NCBI RefSeq assembly: GCF_001638985.1
Contig: NW_017265165.1
Location: 395,032 to 454,543 of the forward strand
Length of the DNA stretch: 59,512 nt
Origin: Phycomyces blakesleeanus NRRL 1555(-)
Taxonomy: Eukaryota > Mucoromycota > Mucoromycetes > Mucorales > Phycomycetaceae
Direction: 5' to 3'
Shown piece after piece: positions 21,112 through 33,974 of this stretch (the stretch's first letter is position 1; every line of letters begins with the position of its first letter). The position numbers were made by a program, and so were the translations under genes. The notes below the pieces were generated by a model. That model was not told the DNA's origin. It saw only the letters and a program-made list of their open reading frames with translations, and made no database searches.

Positions 21112-24100
21112 AGCTTCTTTGGCAATGGAATTACTAGCATTTTGCTAACATTTCTACTTGTCGCAATAGTAGCTGTAGCAACCTCTAATAAGATGCGATG
21201 TACAGATATAATGCTATAGTAGCTATCAGGAGAGAACGTAGGCAAACAAAATTCAACACTGTCATCCTCACGCAACCTATCAGAGGAAGTACAAAACCAC
21301 TTGATAAATGCAAATACATGTTAATGATCATGAACCATGCGAGTCAGATGGAGATTGTGCGTGGGTAGAAGTTGGAAGGAGTGTGTAAAAAGATACTAAA
21401 TTTGTCCAGCAAATTCAAGTATAATTTTTCTATTACTACCAACAAACTTTGCCTGAACAAGTGATCCGTGACTGATTGTGCTGTTGTTTGTTCCTCGATA
21501 GTGTTGACCAAGAATGTCAATTGACTTCAATTTGATGATTTGATTGTCAAGTGCTGGGCGATTATAGGATGTGTCCTGATAGCTGGCAAGGTCTGGGAGG
21601 TTGTAAGCGACTTGGTAATATTCAAGTAAATGGAGATGGTCGGAATCATCCATTACTGATGGCTTTTTGTATTTTAGAGGGAATGTAGAAGGAGGAAGAG
21701 ACTCATTACCCTTGGGTGGATTATAAGGATCAGTGTAGTCTTGAACGAATGCTTGCAATGTGAATGGGCGACTGGAGAGAGTGGTGACTGTGGTGGCAGG
21801 TATAGAGGTTGTAACAAGTTTAGACAAAGTGTGAATGAAGGGGATCTGGCTAGAACTTTTAAGAACAGCATTGACATAATCACCCTTATACGCATTCTGA
21901 ACAAAATTTTTCATGTAGGTCGCCTCAAAACCGTCTTTGCCATTTGTCTTGAAATTCTTTAAAATACCATTGTATTGCTCAAACCCAAAGAGCCAATAAC
22001 TATACACTGGTCCAAAATCACAAACGCATTCGTGAAGATGGAGGTGTAGATGCATATTGCAGGTGAGAATAGTGGCAGTATAGTCTACGTTACATGCATT
22101 GCAAAACTTTTCTAACAGGCTGTAGGCAGTGGTGATCTCATCAAAAGTAATGTTGGGCTTTATGTAGTATCGGCATGCATCAACGAAATACATCCAGTTC
22201 TTGAATTGTAATGGGGGGAGAATACCATGCAACAAGACAGGAGAATAAATCAGAACCCATGATTTCCACTCGTCCGCTTTCATGTAGCTGAAGCCCTTTC
22301 CAATTTTGGTTGTCAGTGTGGTGTAATCTCTGGGCAGTACCATTGTCTCTGCAATTTTCTCCATCGAAGCAAACTCTTCAGATCCAATTGTCTTCTCATC
22401 AATCCACCGATCCATTAATCTCTTAGACGTCCCCAGGAAAAGATTATGCATGGGATTAATGATCGTTCCACGTACTAGATCAAAGTATCCAAGACGTTGC
22501 AACTGCGACCATCGAACACCATTTTCGACCTCCAGCTGATGCCTTTCTGAGAGTGTACTTGCATCTTTCCACTCCTCAGCATGCAACCTGCTCTCTGCAC
22601 CACTACGGATATTCCAATGAGAATAATTGAATCCATGGAAATCAACCTGGTTGCTGCTCCCTAACCGAGTGAACTGCCGGCTGCACCTGTAACAAGCACA
22701 TGTGCTGTTATGCGCTGTGAATCCACTTGTCTTTCTGGCAGCTGGGATATCACATGCAACCATCAGTAGTGCAGCACAAACACTGACACCATTTGAGAAT
22801 TTGTGTGTAGGAATCTGCATGCCAACGTACAGCTGCTTCAAATCATTCACCAAGGGCTCCAAGTAACTATTGATCTTGTTGGTTTTTGGCTCCTTTGGAC
22901 CAGGCATGAGACCTACAAGGATAATATTCTCTGGCTTGAATCTTTCATTACGGGGCAAGTTGTTGATGGCCAGATAGATAGCACCAGAGGAGTGAGTGAC
23001 ACCATCAAAGGGCTGGAACCAGTCGATGTTAAGTGTTAACATTAGTGAGCGTGGGTCCAACACAAATGATACACCATCCTTGTCCTTCAACTCCTTCCAC
23101 ATCGCACCATCATAGATATCGCACAGAGTATCTACCATCTTCAACTCCTTATTCCATTGACAAATCTTGGCTTCAAAACTAGGGCAACAGAAGAAAACGC
23201 TCAATGTATTTTTAATGGATTGGTAGACATATTCACGCTTTGCAACCAAGGCACCAGAAGATATGAATTTTGTCAAATTACAGTGGCATGCAGACCTGGC
23301 ACCAAGTTTTGAGGAAACACATCGAGGAGGAGCAGACACGATATCCTGATATACTGTATGACAGTCTTGGCACATCACAAATTTCTTGATGCCTTTTGTA
23401 ATAGCAGAAAATCCTGTCATTTTTTGTAAACCAGCAAGACTGGTTGGTAATTGAAAATCTTGGTCATAGATTCTCAGCAGGTTGTTGATAAACTCAATCA
23501 AGACAGCAGCACCCTTATCAACAACATGACGTGAAGCAAACAGTACCGTAAAAATGGCTATGAATTGATGAACTTCATTTTCGGGCATATCAGGAGCAGC
23601 AAAAGGGTCTGTAAAAAATTAAAAAAAAAATAATACTTGATTTTTCTTTTACTCTCTTTTTCTTTTAGTTTTCTTTATATATCTCACACTGACCTTCACT
23701 GTTGAAGTCCTCAATCTCGATCTCATTGACTTCATCTTCAACATTGTCATCGAAATCATTGTTGTCTCTGTCATTGTCAAACATTGAGGTGGCATCCAAA
23801 AAAGGTGAGTTGGCCTGACCGTCCATTGCTTCCACAGAATCAGAACAAGAGGTTGGGATTACTACAAATATGGAATATAATAGTTTATTAGTTTTTTTTT
23901 CTGCTTTCAAATAAAAAAATTCTTATCCTCAGTATCTACATCCATGTTTCTCATTGCGACTGTGTTTCATTAAAAGTTTAAAAATAAACAACATAAATAA
24001 AAAATAAAAAATAAAAAATTAAAACGATTATTACGCAGCAAACAAAAAACCAACACTATATATATTATACTATTCTCAAATATTCTGGTACCTTCAACTC

Positions 24101-24218
24101 TAGCTCTCTTATTATGACGAGTCTCAGTACGCTTTGCAACATAAGAAGATTTCTGATGACTGTTGTGACATTTAATGCAGTGACAGTCTAAGGTGTGGAT
24201 TTGGGTAGAGGAAAACAT
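21112..24218 (-). pseudogene. Tnp2 transposase of B1
   Basis: Exon 1 begins at 24218 with a CHCIKCHNS..RHNKRAR zinc-binding motif. Small acidic exons follow, then a long exon from about 23611. Features: LNIDWFQPFDG, LVGLMPGPKEP, CDIPAARKTSGFTAHNSTCACYRC, GTIINPMHNLFLGT, HLHLHLHECVCDFGPVYSYWLFGFEQYNG and a C-terminal SI.SVHRI..VAT module ending IPLPKKLYA at 21112. This fits the Transposase_21 core of CACTA Tnp2. Two stops interrupt it: TAG at 21396-21398 (CAG in B2) and TAA at 21321-21323 (shared with B2). Otherwise open over more than 700 codons. Confidence 0.9.
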
Positions 24219-24462
24219 ATTGTGTATAGCTTGAATTATAAAATAAAAAAGGAAACAAGTACTACAAATACTTTACTTGATGTGATTTTATAGCAAGCCA
24301 AAAAAATATGACTTTTTTATTGTCCATTTAAACCAATAGAATACGTCAAAAATACACCTCAACTTAAATAAAAAAAAATGGTTGAGCTGAAAAAAAACCC
24401 TGACATTTTCACTACCTTTCTCGTTACTTAAAACTATAGTATTTTATTTTATTTTTCCAGTG

Positions 24463-24810
24463 AAGAGCATCATGGGTGGACATAGTGGGCGGTAAATACA
24501 GCCATACAATTCTGAGGGAACCAATCTTGACAGCCAAAGCATAGTTAAATGACATAGGAATCTGAGTGACAGGATAAGGACAGAATGGAGAAATAAGAAC
24601 AGAAACACCCATAGAACCTCTGTAGTTGCCAGCTACAGGTGAACCATAAAGATGAATCTGGGACCAAGAAGTGGGGAGACGAGATGGGGGGAGAAGCCAT
24701 GTTTCAGTGATAAAAAGCATATGTAAAGAGTGACAGTGTTGAAGAACATCATAAATTGCACGAGGCTGCAGACCATTAGCATTCTAAAGTCCTAATGAGA
24801 TTTCACTCAT
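24463..24810 (-). pseudogene. LINE2 ORF2 fragment (AP-endonuclease N-terminus)
   Basis: Begins at ATG 24810 overlapping the ORF1 stop (ATGA) and reads NANGLQPRAI, LFITETWLLPPSRLP, GSMGVSVLISP, matching LINE1 ORF2. The conserved Trp of GLWNANG is TAG at 24784-24786. It is cut at 24463 by the B1 terminus, and the remaining endonuclease and RT are not found next to the other B1 end. Confidence 0.85.
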
Positions 24811-25458
24811 TCAGACATTGCAACAGAGGTACAACGAGATGGTGATTGGAAATCATGAATACCAGTACCAGGACCAGAAACAAAATGAACAGGAATATCT
24901 TTCTTAGAGATCCAGCCTTGATCACAAAAGAAATGACCAACAGAAACAGCAACATGAGGACGAAGATACTTGAGAGCCTTCAGACAACAATCAGAATGAA
25001 GTTCAGCAGCAACTTCTTCTAGCTCTGAATCAGAAAGAGACTTATATTTGGGATCTGCAATGTTTTTGGGATTCAAAGGGTCAAACACGTCTAAGATCTC
25101 AATGGCAACTGTGGTCAGAGTGGTCTGGAATTTCTCAGCATACTGGTTGTGAACTAGGATGCCAACTACATCCTTGGCAGGAAAATTGATATCCAAGATG
25201 CGGCCAGTATCAACACCAAGTGTTTTCAAAGAGTTGCACACTTCTCTATGTGTGAGATGACGTGAACGTGAGATATACACATATTGATATCCTTTGGGAC
25301 CAGTGGGAATGGCAAACATTCTAGCAGAAGCAGCAACCCGGCGAACATACGGAGGTCTTGGAGTCTTGCGAACAGAAAGAGCAGTAGGAACAACAACAGA
25401 GTTGTGAGCAGCAGCAGCAGTTGTAGCCCATGTAGAAGCCTCAGTGCCAGGCTCCTTG
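24807..25458 (-). pseudogene. LINE2 ORF1, C-terminal part
   Basis: Reads KEPGTEASTWATT, MFAIPTGPKGYQYVYI, VDTGRILDINFPAKDVVGI and ..VAMSE, closely matching LINE1 ORF1 (43627-44532). It is cut at 25458 by element C0. The N-terminal part continues in frame at 38852. Confidence 0.88.
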
Positions 25459-28400
25459 CACTGGAGAAATGACCCTGAATACCCTTGTGTGAATGTTCAT
25501 GGTTACATGTGGATATTTAAAGCAATTTTTAATCTCAGCATGTTTTTTGGTATACATGTTCATAAAGTCATGTTGTAATTTTCTATTGGCTCGGATATAA
25601 TAACCATCCAAGTTATTTTATCATTATTATTATTATTATTATAAAGTTTGAACAAATAAAGTAAATGTAACACTTGTTTCCCTTTTATCTTAACATTTAT
25701 AACAAAATAAACACCATGTCCTCTACTTCTGAACTTTATAATAAGAAGTGCTATTGCACAAAATGCAGCAATAATCAACAAGGCTACAGCTTTGTTTCTA
25801 CACGAACCCTCCAGTGTCACAATAAAAGAGCAAGATATGAAGACATGGAAAGAAGTGAAAGAAGTATGTTTTGTTTTTCATTTTTATTTTCATTTTGGTT
25901 ATTTTATATAATGTTTTATTTCAATAGATGTATCTGATCAAAGAAATCTCATGGATATTGATTTTGAAAGTAAGAAATGTTAATTGTGATAAAAAGAGAA
26001 GTAAACTAAAAATTGAATTCTATATGTAGCTACATCAAACCAACAAACCGGACCCATGGAAGCAATGGGCGGTCAGACCAACTCGCCTGTTTGGGAAGGA
26101 GCCCCAATTTCTGATGATGATGTTGCTTTTAGCAATGAGTTGAATGACGAAAACAGTGATGGTAATGAAAATGACAATGACGAAGAAAGCAATGGCGGTG
26201 AAGAAAGTGAAGACAATGAAGAGAATATTGTTGAGATTGAAGTCAAAGAATTCGATACTGAAGGTCAGTCCGTGTTAATTGACTAATAAAAAAAGACCCA
26301 AAAAAAATTCAAGGAAAAGAACCAAAAAAGAAAAATCTGAAAAAAGGGGGGGGTGTTAATTTTTTTTGTTTTTTTTTACAATAGATCCTTTTGCCACCCC
26401 AAATATGCCTGAAAATCCGGTATACAGGTTCATTGCTACTTTTGTGGTAATGCTTGCTTCCTGCTATGTGGTCAATAAGGGCGCTGTTGTCTTGATTGAG
26501 TTCATCAACAAGCTCTTGTCGATTTACGAGCAGGATTTCCAATTGCCTGGGAGTCTTTCTGGTCTTCAAAGCATGACAGGATTCTCAGCCATGACAAAAG
26601 GGATTAAGAGATTTGTCGTGTGTCAGGATTGCCACAAGGTGTATGAGGAAAGTGTACCTGCTCCTTTGAATTGTGATTTCGTAAAGCTTGGTGCACATAC
26701 CGCCTGTAATTGCAAATTAATGGTCCAATCATTGTCTGGTGGTTTGGTCGCAAAGAAGTCTTATGTATATCAGTCTCTCACACGTGCTCTTAAAATTCTT
26801 TTCCTCCGTCCCGATTTTGAGCAAAAGATCATGCATTGGAACCAAGAATTCAAGATCACTGATACATTGTGTGATGTTTACGATGGTGAAGCCTGGACTG
26901 ATTTGAAGGACAATGACGATGAAATTTTTGTTGAGCATCCTCGTTCATTGATGCTGACATTAAGCATCGACTGGTTCCAGCCTTTCAATGGTACTAGCTA
27001 TTCCTGCGGTGCTATCTACCTGGTGATTAACAACCTGCCTAGAAGTGAGTGGTTTAAAGCAGAAAATACAATCCTTGTTGGTCTCATGCCCGGACCAAAA
27101 GAGCCAAAATCAGAAGAGATCAATCATTATCTCAAGCCATTAGTCGATGAAATGATACAGCTCTATCTTGGAATACAGATACCCACCTACCAGCAAACAG
27201 ACGGTGCAACAGTTCGTGCAGCCTTATTGATGGTTGCATGCGATATACCTGCTGCCAGAAAGACTAGTGGGTTCACCGCACACAACAGCACATGCGCCTG
27301 TTACAAATGCGACAATCAATTTTCTCGTCTACCAGGCACTTCTTCTGTCGATTTCCGTGGATTTGATTGTGACCAGTGGCGCCATCGAAGTGATAGAGCA
27401 AACCGTGTGCATACTGAGGAGTGGAATAGTGCGAGTACACCCTCAGAAAGGCAGCAGCTGGAGGTCAAATATGATGTTCAATGGTCGCAGTTGTATCGCC
27501 TTGGATACTTTGATCTAGTACGTGGAACGATCATTGATCCCATGCATAATCTTTTTCTGGGAACACCAAAGAGAATGATTGAAACATGAACAAAAATCAA
27601 AAAAATGAAAAACAATGATCTGCTTGCAATGCAGACAGTTGCAGCAACAATGATATTGCCCAGCAACTATACCAAGCTGAAAACAAAGATAAGAAAGGGC
27701 TTTTCCCACATGAAAGCAGATGAGTGGAAGTCTTGGGTATTGGTGTACTCTCCCATGCTTCTAAAACCAGTTCTTCCATCCAATATGTTGAATGGCTGGA
27801 TGCACTATGTAAAAGCATGCCATATACTTGTAAAGCCGTCAATCAGTTTCATCGAAATAGACCCAGCACACAGATATCTACAAGAATTCTGTCAATCTTG
27901 TGAAGATACATATGAACCAAAAGTCCTCACCTGCAACATGCACCTGCACCTCCATCTTCATGACACAATTCGTGATTTTGGACCCGTGTATGGCTATTGG
28001 CTCTTTGGTTTTGAGAGATACAATGGTTTGTTAAAGAATAACAAGACAAACAGAAAAGATGGGTTTGAAATAACCTATATGACAAAATTCACTTCAGACG
28101 CATACAAAGCTGATTATGTATGAAATACGTTATCATGTCCAAGCCTCATTCCATTCCTTCCTCTTTTTGAAAAACTTACACTGCAAAAACAGATCAATTT
28201 TGCATATGTAAAGTATACCTAAGTTCTGATAGACAGAATAGGTAAAATTGTAGTTCAGCTCACTTTTGTGAGTAAAGTATTTGAATAGTATTTTAAGCTA
28301 CTCTATTGGCTACTGGCAGCTGTGTAGCATTAGAATGCAACATCAAACTCAAATAAAATAAAAGTGTGTTTTCTTTGAAGTCTCTTTCTTTACTATTAAA

Positions 28401-28650
28401 TACTATTGTTAACCTTTCTTTTCATTTTAAAATGGCTCCTATTCGCAAACCAACTGTTAGAAAAGAGTGTCGATGCTCTATCTGTAAAAGCAAGACACTA
28501 GGATTCGATCGTGTATCTGTTAAAACGTTTAAACGTCGTCAAGAAAAAGATAATCATGATATTACACATGTTCAAATGCGTACGGTTAATACATTTGCTT
28601 TACTTTACTTTATTTTATTTTATTTTATATCATTTCCTTTTTTATTATTT

Positions 28651-28652
<2 letters not shown>

Positions 28653-28695
<43 letters not shown>
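28653..28695. repeat. (ATA)n microsatellite in the first intron of the C1 transposase gene
   Basis: About 14 ATA units, only slightly imperfect. Confidence 0.9.
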
Positions 28696-28697
<2 letters not shown>

Positions 28698-30928
28698 AAC
28701 ACTAATAATAATAAATGTGTAGCCCATGAAGACACATGCGATACAATTAGTAGTGCTGTTTCTGAGCCTGTAAATCAAGAGGAAGATAGTTTTGAATTTG
28801 AACAGGAAGATGTTGAAATGAATTCTGAGCTTAGAAGTAAGAAAACTTATTTTATTACATTGATTTATTTGGGTCTAACATTCCGCTTTTGTAGACCTAA
28901 ATAACACAAATGACATTTTGGATATACGGACAAGAAACCAACCTTTCTCTGAAACGGATTGCGTGTTTGGCCCTGAAGATAATGTCCAGTATACAAGTGA
29001 CACTTACGAAGAAGAATATGAAGATGAATCCGATGTTGAGATGGACAATGATGAAGGTAGGTACACAGCTTTAGATAATATTATATCCTAGAAAATAGAG
29101 AGTTAATCAACGTTCTTTAAAAAAAATCAAATTAAAGATTCTTCGTTGGAATCAATCTCGGAATTGAATTTGATTCACCGATTCATTGTTATTTCGGTTG
29201 CTCTTTTTGTCTTGCTATACATCGTGGATGAAGGAGCTGTAATCCTGATTGCTATAATCAACAAGATACTGCAGTTTTTGTTTGACCCATTCCGCCTTCC
29301 AGTGAGTGTTGCTGGCCTCAAACGTTTGGCTGGATTTGAAGCGTTGACAAGTTGTGTCAAGAAGTATGTTGCATGTAGCGAATGCCATGCCATATATGAT
29401 AATGAAGCCGCCCCTTTGTGTTGTACATCACCCAATTTTGGTAAAACCTCCTTGTGTGGCAACAGCTTGTTTAAGTCTGGTCCCAGGTCAAAAGCACCCA
29501 AAAAGACATATGTATTCCACTCCGTCAAGAAAGCCCTAAAGATGTTTTTTCAACGCCCAGATTTTGAAAACAACATCAACTCATGGAACCGCGGCCCAAA
29601 AATGGATAGCACTTTGTTTGACATGTACGATGGTGCGATGTGGAATGAGATAGTAGACGTAGATGGTATACCTTTTGTTGATACCGAGCGATCACTCATG
29701 CTCACGCTGAACATTGACTGGTTTCAGCCATTCGATGGTGTTACCTACTCCTGTGGTGCCATATATCTTGCAATCAATAATCTTCCACGCAGTGAGCGGT
29801 TCAAGAAGGAGAACGTGATTCTTGTTGGGCTAATGCCAGGGCCTAAAGAAGCAAGCACTTCTGACATAAATAACTATCTGAAACCGCTTGTGGATGAGTT
29901 GATGGAGCTGTACAAAGGTATTAAGATTAAGACTCACCAATGTCCAAATGGTACTTCTATACGAGCAGCCCTTCTCATAGTTGCCTGTGATATACCTGCT
30001 GCAAGGAAAGTATGTGGGTTCACATCCCATACAAGTACAAATGCATACCACAAGTGTAAGCGTCAATTTTCGAGGTTGGCTGGAACGAGTTCCGTTGATT
30101 ATTCTGGATTTGATTTCTCAAAGTAGCTCCTTCGCACTAAGAATGACAATTGTAAGGATGCAGAGATCTGGAGAAATGCAACCAAACCAACTGAGAGACA
30201 GCATCTTGAAGTTGCACATGGTGTTTGCTGGTCTGAACTGCATCGTCTTCGGTACTTTGACATTGTCTGCTGCACGATCATCGATCCCATGCACAATCTT
30301 TTCTTAGGCACTGCCAAAAGAATGCTGGAGAGATGGGTTGCAGATGGATTAATCGACGATAAAAAACTCGTTGCCATGCAAAAGGCTGTTGAGAAGGTAG
30401 TGTTGCTGCCCGATTACACGTCACTTGGGACAAAGATTGCCGAGGGATTTCCCTATATGAAGGCTGATGAGTGGAAGTCTTGGTGCCTTGTGTACTCTCC
30501 TGTGGTTCTAAGGGATGTGTTGCCATTGCCAGAGTTCAAGAACTGGATAGAGTTTGTTAACGCATGCAGATACTTCACCAAGCCTAGTGTTTCTGAAGAA
30601 GACATTGAGAAAGAACACAAATGCTTAGAAGAATTCTGTAAAGGGTGTGAGACATTGTACGACCTGGACCTTCTCTCTCCCAACATGCACCTGCATCTGC
30701 ACTTACGCCAAACAATGATTAACTTTGGGCCCGTCTATGGCTATTGGCTTTTCAGCTTTGAAAGGTACAATAGTGTCCTGAAAAATATCAAGACCAATCA
30801 AAGAAACAGGTTCGAATTGACATTTATGAGACAGTTTATTGAAGAGTTGTGGAAGGGAGATTTTGTGCGTCGACTTCTGAAACCTATGCATGCACTTGCA
30901 TGTTTTGAAATTTTTGATAAGTTCACCA

Positions 30929-30981
30929 CCAACAACAACAACACCAATACCAACACTAACACCAACACCAACACCAACACC
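30929..30981. repeat. AACACC-type repeat inside the C1 transposase coding region
   Basis: Tandem AAC/ACC triplets translated as alternating Asn and Thr, absent from B and C0 transposases at this position. The length keeps the frame. Confidence 0.85.
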
Positions 30982-31765
30982 TACCTCTCTCACTCTTTCT
31001 CAATTTCTGAATATCTTGAAGCTTCACAGAATCTTTCAATGATAATTCGTGGAAATGAGCCCCTGCCACCATCTGCCTTGCCATTGAAAACAAGACCATT
31101 ATCATTTATGTCAAAACATGAATATGATTGTCTTGTAGGATACTATCAAGCTGCGTACAAGAATCCACAGATCTCAGGTTGCAAAGATGTAATTGATGAC
31201 TCACCTTTCGTCAATGACTGGATCGAAATGGTGAAGTCCGTTGATCTTCTTGGGCAAAGCTACAAAGGGTGCATTGGCACGAATGGCCGCGGATCATATA
31301 TACAAGCATATTTCACTGAACGAACTGGGTCGGAACATGCGTATGTTGGAGAGATTCAGTACCTTTTTGTTCACAATTTTAGGCCAACTGTTTCTTCTCT
31401 AACATACAGAAATCCCCATAGTAGTCAGCATGTATTTGCATTTGTCAAATAGTTCAAATCCACTTCGGACAAAACAAGAGAATTAGAAGGAGTTGAGTTG
31501 TTACAGAATGAATTCTACAAGCAAGATTTTCAAAGCATCCTGCCAGTACATCGGATTCTCCTAACAGTTGCAATAGTAGATTACAAAACTACAAAAAATG
31601 TCAACAAAAAACTCGCGATTCCTTTACCAAAAAAAATTTACTATTAATTCTCATACACACACTTACTTATATATTTATCCTCTATTATTATTATTTTCTT
31701 TAATCAATTCAATTTCAATTATTACTATTTGGCCCTACAACAGAACATAGTAAAAAAGAAAATGT

Positions 31766-33076
31766 TTATTCATCGTTGATTGCCCAACGAGGCAATGACT
31801 GGGACAGAGTGGCAGGAACAGAGCAAGGCAACAATGTTGCTGGATATCTGTTCATTCTTGGCTTTGTTCCCACGCCCGCATTTAACACATGATGGGTACA
31901 ATCAATGTCGTCAACCATTGTCAACAATCTGTTGAACTGTATTTATTTTTATTAGTTCTTTATTTTTCTTGTTATAAAACTTATTTATTTATTCTAAATA
32001 TTATTTACCTCTTCACTTCTCCAAGTGGGGCGAGCCACATGCAAATACCGTCGTGGAAGATTGTCCACAATCTCAATATCCGACTCACCATCAGACATGG
32101 CATCCTTCTGAAAGAGTTTGAGATAGGCCTTCTCAACAGGGTTTCCAGTCTTATATCCCATTGCAGCATCAATGGCTACCCAGTTGTCCATGTATGTCGA
32201 CTTGCATCGGATAGACATCTGGTTATATAGATTGTAGCTTGAGAAAATAGTAATATACCAATTAATTTTTTATATAGTATATATAAACCTGAAGAGTACG
32301 ACTGTTTGCTCTCCCCTTGCTGTTTTTCTTGGCCTTCTGCTCAGGAGACTCGTGAAAAGTACGATGACTGTGCTTGTACCTGTTCTTTATTTTATCACTT
32401 ATCACCCGTGGGTGAGTACCAGCTAGACGAGTCTGGGCGCTAATGTAGCTCTTCAAGTAGTTGATAACAGCTACGTTATCGCAGTGGTTAATCTTCTCGT
32501 TCAAGTTCTACTTCTTCTTACTCTCTTTCTCAGCAACAAGAGCAGGGTCGTCAGACTCGAACTTCCAGTCCCACAACTTTTCCGCAAAGATTTCCTAAAT
32601 ACAGGTTGTTTAATAAGTTGTTGATACTAACATATATTAATATTAATTACCGAGATAATGACAGAAACCTCGGCATCACTGAGGGAGGTCTGGGGGACAT
32701 AGGATGGCATCAGAGATGGTCCTAGACTAGCCATACGAGTCTGATTGTTGGCATAGGCAGTTGCAAAGTCTGCAAATGCCATATGTGTCTTTCCAGACGT
32801 GTCAACAACAACGCCCATCCTGTTTTTAAAGGCTGCCATGTTGCTATTGACAGCAGCAATGTCATCTTTGACACCGTTGATATTGTTGTTTACTTTGTTA
32901 AACATTTCAACAATTTCCGCATATCGCTGATCTTGGATAGTTGCGGATGAGAAACTGGGGGCAATTTCTCGAGGTCCAACACGGCCAGCCAAAACACGGT
33001 TTGCAGAGGTAGATATACTTGCAGATGCTTTTCCTTTTCCTTTACGGTCTGTTTTTCTGCTGCTATTGGAAGGCAT
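31766..33076 (-). pseudogene. Accessory gene of C1
   Basis: Exon 1 from ATG 33076 (MPSNSSRKTDRKGKGK..) has a basic start and a coiled-coil-like NNNINGVKDDIAAVNSNMA segment. The next exon reads EIFAEKLWDWKFES.., with TAG (32518-32520) where the paralogues have the Trp of the KPRWN motif, then a basic RYKHSHRTF..KAKKNSKGR region. Then MSIRCKSTY..KDAMSDGESDIE..VARPTWRSEE, and a last exon ending SLPRWAINDE with TAA at 31766. Convergent with the transposase. One stop only; otherwise apparently complete. Confidence 0.78.
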
Positions 33077-33308
33077 TTTTTCTTTATTGTATTTTTATTA
33101 AAGTTTTGTACATTAATAAATTATTAAAATAAAATAAATGTATGGGTTGAAATATATTTATTTTTGTTTAATCAAAGATATACATACAAAATAAGTTAAT
33201 ATAAAGTAGATTTATGAAATAGCTGAGAAAAGGAAGGGATTATATATTATTTTCTATAAAATCTTTTATAACCTTGAACAACTTCTTTAATATTCAACAT
33301 AGAACTTA

Positions 33309-33969
33309 GTGTTACAATATAATTTTGGACTATTCATTTTATTACTATTGTATTTTACTAGAGTCAATTCTCATCTAAACTGCCTTCTGTTTAAAAGCCC
33401 ACTTTTTTTTCTTCTTTTTCTTTATTTTTTTCTTATTTCTTTTTTTCCTGTTTCTTTTCCGCTTTATTTACTTTTATTCTGGTTGATGTATTTGAGTTCA
33501 CACCCTGGTAAGCAATTTGTTTTTATTATTCTACTGTTATATTTATTCTTAATGTTTTTTATTTTATTATTATTGTGGTTGCTGATAGTATTACAAGTCT
33601 TGGCCATGTTGATTAATGGACAAGAACAAAAAGGTAAAACGCGGTTATTGTGTATGTGCTTCTTTATTAATTATTTTCTTTTTCTCTCCTCAGCTCATCA
33701 TAAAGACATACCAACAGCAGAAATTTATCCGGTAAGTCTGAATAATGTATTTATTTGTTTTATTCTTATATCTAATTTTGTTTATTTTCTATCTCTGTTA
33801 GTACTGCCAACATTTCTATGTACCTGATTGAATAGCTTGTCTTTGAAAACCAGTTTTCTTTGGTAAGTAATAAAGCCAAACTTTATTCCATGATCTTTAC
33901 TAATGCGTTTTATTAAACCTTTCAGAACAACAGTCAATGTGCACTATGCCTGGTTCTGACGAAAGTACT
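33309..33969 (+). pseudogene. Micro-exon gene region of C1
   Basis: Long hydrophobic open stretch (LFFLLFLYFFLISFFPVSFPLYLLLFW) followed by a chain of short exons ending in GTAAG-type donors at about 33509, 33635, 33731, 33862 and 33971. The exon with YYKSWPC*LMDKNKK corresponds to the SQWPSRLAK exon of B, with TGA for Arg. Later exons do not align clearly with B and C0. Its position divergent from the accessory gene is the same as in B and C0. Degenerate or much diverged. Confidence 0.45.
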
Positions 33970-33974
33970 GGTAA

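Larger units (their letters stand above)
10059..24462. mobile_element. Tnp2 (CACTA-type) element B1, split by A1
   Basis: Starts CACTAGAAAAATTAAAAAA and ends with the complement of CACTGGAAAAATAAAA, a short terminal inverted repeat of the CACTR type. Without A1 and one TSD it measures about 6.85 kb, matching sister B2 (45458-52319, 6.86 kb), to which it is closely similar. Gene order: micro-exon gene (minus), accessory gene (plus), transposase (minus). Left flank is a gag-like ORF and right flank is LINE2 ORF2, so the flanks are not from one locus. A 4-bp AAGA occurs on both sides but a 3-bp TSD does not match. Both protein genes are broken. Confidence 0.88.
28432..31647 (+). pseudogene. Tnp2 transposase of C1
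   Basis: Exon 1 MAPIRKPTVRKECRCSICKSK.. (zinc-binding CRCSIC), several acidic small exons, then a long exon from about 29140. Motifs: LNIDWFQPFDG, LVGLMPGPKEA, CDIPAARKVCGFTSHTS, CTIIDPMHNLFLGTAKRM, HLHLRQTMINFGPVYGYWLFSFERYN, GEIQYLFVHNF, SILPVHRILLTVAIV, IPLPKKIYY. Only two in-frame stops, TAG at 30124-30126 and at 31450-31452. Both stand where paralogues have Trp (TGG). A (AAC/ACC)n tract encodes an Asn-Thr repeat around 30930-30980. Confidence 0.92.

Noticed and set aside
10056..24466. AAGA on both sides of B1 as a 4-bp TSD
   Set aside because: All secure insertions of this type give 3 bp, the flanks belong to different elements, and a 4-bp match can occur by chance. Left as ambiguous.
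28653..28695. CRISPR-like or satellite array
   Set aside because: It is a trinucleotide microsatellite; no CRISPR array is present anywhere in the window.
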